Assembly: GCA_026671195.1 (NCBI GenBank)
Contig: JAPOHD010000066.1
Location: forward strand, 1-64,000
DNA from: Draconibacterium aestuarii
GTDB lineage: Bacteria; Bacteroidota; Bacteroidia; Bacteroidales; Prolixibacteraceae
DNA length: 64,000 nt
Direction: 5' to 3'
Part shown: in pieces, positions 61,777-64,000 of the stretch
Position numbering within the stretch: the first letter of the stretch is position 1
How the letters are laid out: each line of letters begins with the position of its first letter
Notes under the pieces: model-generated
Databases searched by the model: none
The model's input: only the letters and a program-made list of their open reading frames with translations
What the model was told of the DNA's origin: nothing
Made by a program: the position numbers and the translations under genes

Positions 61777-62862
61777 TTAGTCAATTTTAAATACAAAGGG
61801 CGACGATGATTCGTATTTTCCTCCCTGTGTTGTAACAAATAAATGAGTAGGTTTTCCGTTTTGCATTAGAATTTGTGGCCGTTCAAAACGCCCGTATTTA
61901 CTCAAATGCTTGGGTTTTGGTGCTTGATCGATGTAACGCGAAACTCCAAAATAACTGATCTTTGGTTCCGACCAGTGAATGCCATCGTCTGATTCCAGAA
62001 TGATTCCAACTTCGTGGTCGAAACGTCCCATATCGCGGGCCAGCATATAGAATTTACCGTTCTCGATAAATACATTCCCATCTTCCAGCTGGCGATTATT
62101 TCCAAAAGACGAGTAATCGATGATGGGATTTTCGGAATAGCGCAGGTAAGGGCCTTCCGGTTTTTCAGCAATCGCCAGGCCGTATTTCCGGTTTCCTCTT
62201 ATTTTCGGATTTACCGGATTCATGTATTCTTCGTCGTTCCAGGCTTTATAATACAACCAATATTGTCCGTTCGGATGTTTTATAAACGAAGGATTTGAGG
62301 TGCAATGATCGTCCCAGACACCTTTTTCGCCCACTTCCAATAAGGGTTGATCCGGTCGTTTCCAGGGGCCGTTCAAGGATTCGGAAGTAGCAACTGCAAT
62401 ACGTTTTGTATTTGTTTTTCGGTTTGAGTTGCCAATGTAAAACAGAAAATATTTTCCGTCGATGTACTGAATATGCGGATTGTGGCAGGTGGTTCCGTCG
62501 AAATAACTTTCGCCACGCGGTGCAAGAATGGTTTCTATTTTGGAATACGGACCTTCCGGCTGGTCGGCAATGGCATGTGCTATTTCAGAAGAGTTTATCC
62601 AGCCACCCATACCTTTTGAGGAACTCCAGCGCGAGAAAAAAACATGTACTTTCCCATCGGGTGCAACAATCGGACTACATCCCCACACATAATATCCTTC
62701 CAATTCGAGTATTCTTCCCAGCGGTTTTAAACGTTTCGAAAAATCAGAAATGTCTTTAGCATCGTATTTTTCATTCTGAAAAGAAGCCCAGCCCTTCCAT
62801 CCGGAAATAAATAGCGCACTTCCGGTGATCATCGATTTTTGTATGAAACTTCGTCTTTTCAT
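61777..62862 (-). CDS. GH43-like five-bladed propeller glycosidase with twin-arginine signal
   Basis: 361 residues. N-terminal MKRRSFIQKSMITGSALFIS has a twin-arginine motif and hydrophobic core, so Tat export is likely. The rest is a beta-propeller of the GH43/GH117 superfamily type: YVWGCSPIVAPDGKVHVFFS, GTTCHNPHIQYIDGKYFLFY, DDHCTSNPSFIKHPNGQYWL, RQLEDGNVFIENGKFYMLAR, RFERPQILMQNGKPTHLFVT. The subfamily is not one I can name; galactosidase or arabinosidase activity on RG-I side chains fits the neighbours. Starts 1 nt after the upstream gene's stop, so translationally coupled. Confidence 0.8.
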   Translation of the reverse strand: MKRRSFIQKSMITGSALFISGWKGWASFQNEKYDAKDISDFSKRLKPLGRILELEGYYVWGCSPIVAPDGKVHVFFSRWSSSKGMGGWINSSEIAHAIADQPEGPYSKIETILAPRGESYFDGTTCHNPHIQYIDGKYFLFYIGNSNRKTNTKRIAVATSESLNGPWKRPDQPLLEVGEKGVWDDHCTSNPSFIKHPNGQYWLYYKAWNDEEYMNPVNPKIRGNRKYGLAIAEKPEGPYLRYSENPIIDYSSFGNNRQLEDGNVFIENGKFYMLARDMGRFDHEVGIILESDDGIHWSEPKISYFGVSRYIDQAPKPKHLSKYGRFERPQILMQNGKPTHLFVTTQGGKYESSSPFVFKID

Positions 62863-62863
62863 C

Positions 62864-64000
62864 TTAATTCGCTGATCTTTTTAAAGTGGCTGCCATAAGT
62901 CCGATAACCACATCGTTGGTGTTTGTTTCCAGTGTAAGACTTTTCAGTTCCTTTTCCGGATTTAAAACAAGATCGAGTAGGGTAGCTGCACCTCCTTCTA
63001 TTTTATTGGTTTTGTTTTTTGCCAGTACATTGTAACTATCGAGGTGCCATTTGCCGGTTTTTAAATACAAGCGTGGTGGTTGTGGTGCCGTCAATTGAAA
63101 AGCAAATCCATCTTCGTAATAATCCTGTTCGATGGGCCACCAGTTGTCAGGGCTTTTTAATAACAGGTCATCAAAAGTGCCATTAGTATAATTAACCCGC
63201 ACCAATCCGTTGGTCATGTTAATTTGCATGTGATGCATAGAGCCGGCCATTAAAAGATACAGGTGCGAGGCTTTTCCCGCCAACGGCAATACTCTTTTAA
63301 CCGGATAATTATCCCACTGCGAAGTAAAAACAATGTTTGTTTCGCTGTTTGCAGGTATTTTTAAGGGTACTCCTTGTGGCGCTAAAATCTGCCCGTTTTG
63401 TGCTGCAAGTTTTCTTAATCCCGAGTCATCTATTTCTTCGTGCTCGCGATACGAACACCAGTCACCAATTCCCTGTGTTGGTATACTTAGTGTCGGATAA
63501 GGCGAACGCGGACTAAAATATTGTCTGTCGAAAATGCGGTTTATGTTTCCATTAAAATGTTCCGAAAGGTCAACTTTTTCAAAAGTATCTTCTGTTTTCG
63601 TTTGTACTTTCCAGTTTATAAGCTTGTCTGAAAATTGCTTTTCGGCTGTTGTTATATGAATGATGTTACTTCCCGGAACCAGATTATCGGTTAAAACAGT
63701 AATGTTTTTTGAAGTGCTTTTTGAAGGAATGGTAAGTTTCTGAGAAAAATTTCCCAAGGCTACTTTGCCTTTAAAATCAGCGACTGAGTTATTCTGAATA
63801 GCAAAAATAAGCTCATTTTCAGGCTGGTTTTTCGATGCAATAAAACAGACAGGCTTACGCAGTTCAAACGAAAACGGCTGCCACCAGATGGCTTCCTCAT
63901 TTTTTAGCTGAACAAAAAAAGTTCGCCAACCTACTTCACCTTGTAAAATGGCGTTTATCTGGGTGTTAATCTGTTTTATATTGCCCAAAACCTGCTGTGG
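62864..64000 (-). CDS. C-terminal part of a large protein, possibly DUF4450 (5' end outside window)
   Basis: The - strand frame is open to the window edge (378 residues visible; the upstream-most codons read PQQ). The visible part has beta-sandwich-like segments, with ATLSIPTQG-like and QGIGDWCSYREHEEIDDSGL, HLYLLMAGSMHHMQINMTNG, NWWPIEQDYYEDGFAF and PPRLYLKTGKWHLDSYNV. These resemble DUF4450 proteins found in rhamnogalacturonan loci, from memory only. As the first visible gene of the - operon, it shares transcription with GH43-like, CE12-like, PL11 and GH105. Activity unknown. Confidence 0.6.
   Translation of the reverse strand, partial: PQQVLGNIKQINTQINAILQGEVGWRTFFVQLKNEEAIWWQPFSFELRKPVCFIASKNQPENELIFAIQNNSVADFKGKVALGNFSQKLTIPSKSTSKNITVLTDNLVPGSNIIHITTAEKQFSDKLINWKVQTKTEDTFEKVDLSEHFNGNINRIFDRQYFSPRSPYPTLSIPTQGIGDWCSYREHEEIDDSGLRKLAAQNGQILAPQGVPLKIPANSETNIVFTSQWDNYPVKRVLPLAGKASHLYLLMAGSMHHMQINMTNGLVRVNYTNGTFDDLLLKSPDNWWPIEQDYYEDGFAFQLTAPQPPRLYLKTGKWHLDSYNVLAKNKTNKIEGGAATLLDLVLNPEKELKSLTLETNTNDVVIGLMAATLKRSAN

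Noticed and set aside
1-64000. CRISPR arrays, tRNA/rRNA genes, transposases, phage or toxin-antitoxin genes
   Set aside because: Looked for regularly spaced repeats, cloverleaf-like segments and known protein motifs; none seen.

Overview
The window looks like a chromosomal segment of a glycan-degrading Bacteroidota, probably Marinilabiliales/Prolixibacteraceae-like. That placement is inference from gene content: a SusC/SusD pair with FecR and an ECF sigma factor, a hybrid two-component system, DUF5916 and DUF4861 proteins, Bacteroidota-type lipoprotein signals, AT-rich intergenic DNA and few Shine-Dalgarno sites. I see no rRNA, tRNA, transposase, CRISPR array or phage gene.

Layout. (1) 1-5655, + strand: tail of an unknown gene with a clear terminator, an amidohydrolase lacking its N-terminal metal motif, a CE1-type esterase, a type-B carboxylesterase lipoprotein and a PQQ-propeller lipoprotein whose signal peptide appears frameshifted. 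(2) 5748-12194, - strand: LytS-type kinase and LytTR regulator, then a membrane/redox-looking set (PepSY-TM protein, CBM9-DUF5916 barrel, small barrel, DUF4405 cytochrome-like protein, Arg-rich two-TM protein). (3) 12337-25121, - strand: a polysaccharide utilisation locus with ECF sigma, FecR, SusC, SusD, GH78 alpha-L-rhamnosidase, a broken remnant resembling the C-terminus of GH106 enzymes, and GH43. (4) 25283-35135: a NrtR/AraR-like Nudix regulator divergent from GH3, carboxylesterase, GH3 and a second DUF5916 protein. (5) 35498-42119, + strand: TolC, MacA-like adaptor (interrupted by an in-frame stop), MacB-type ATPase and permease, then a second LytS/LytTR pair. (6) 42684-47796, + strand: PA14-containing GH31 and a GH3. 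(7) 47993-64000: a hybrid two-component sensor and a pectin (rhamnogalacturonan-I) cassette: + strand GH105, DUF4861, esterase; - strand a two-domain esterase, GH105, PL11, a tandem CE12-like protein, a GH43-like propeller and an incomplete large protein at the edge.

How they fit together (inference). Region 7 would cut the rhamnogalacturonan backbone (PL11), remove acetyl groups (CE12-like and other esterases) and hydrolyse unsaturated disaccharides (two GH105), under control of the hybrid sensor. Region 3 would import and trim rhamnose- and arabinose/xylose-bearing oligosaccharides. GH3 and GH31 enzymes finish beta- and alpha-linked side chains. No SusC/SusD pair accompanies region 7 inside the window; it may lie to the right.

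The least ordinary features are four apparent gene lesions in 64 kb (truncated amidohydrolase, frameshifted PQQ signal peptide, GH106-like remnant, stop-split efflux adaptor), the kinase-linked redox/DUF5916 operon, and an alpha/beta-hydrolase-SGNH fusion that appears to keep both catalytic sites. I did not find a clearly new defence or mobile system.
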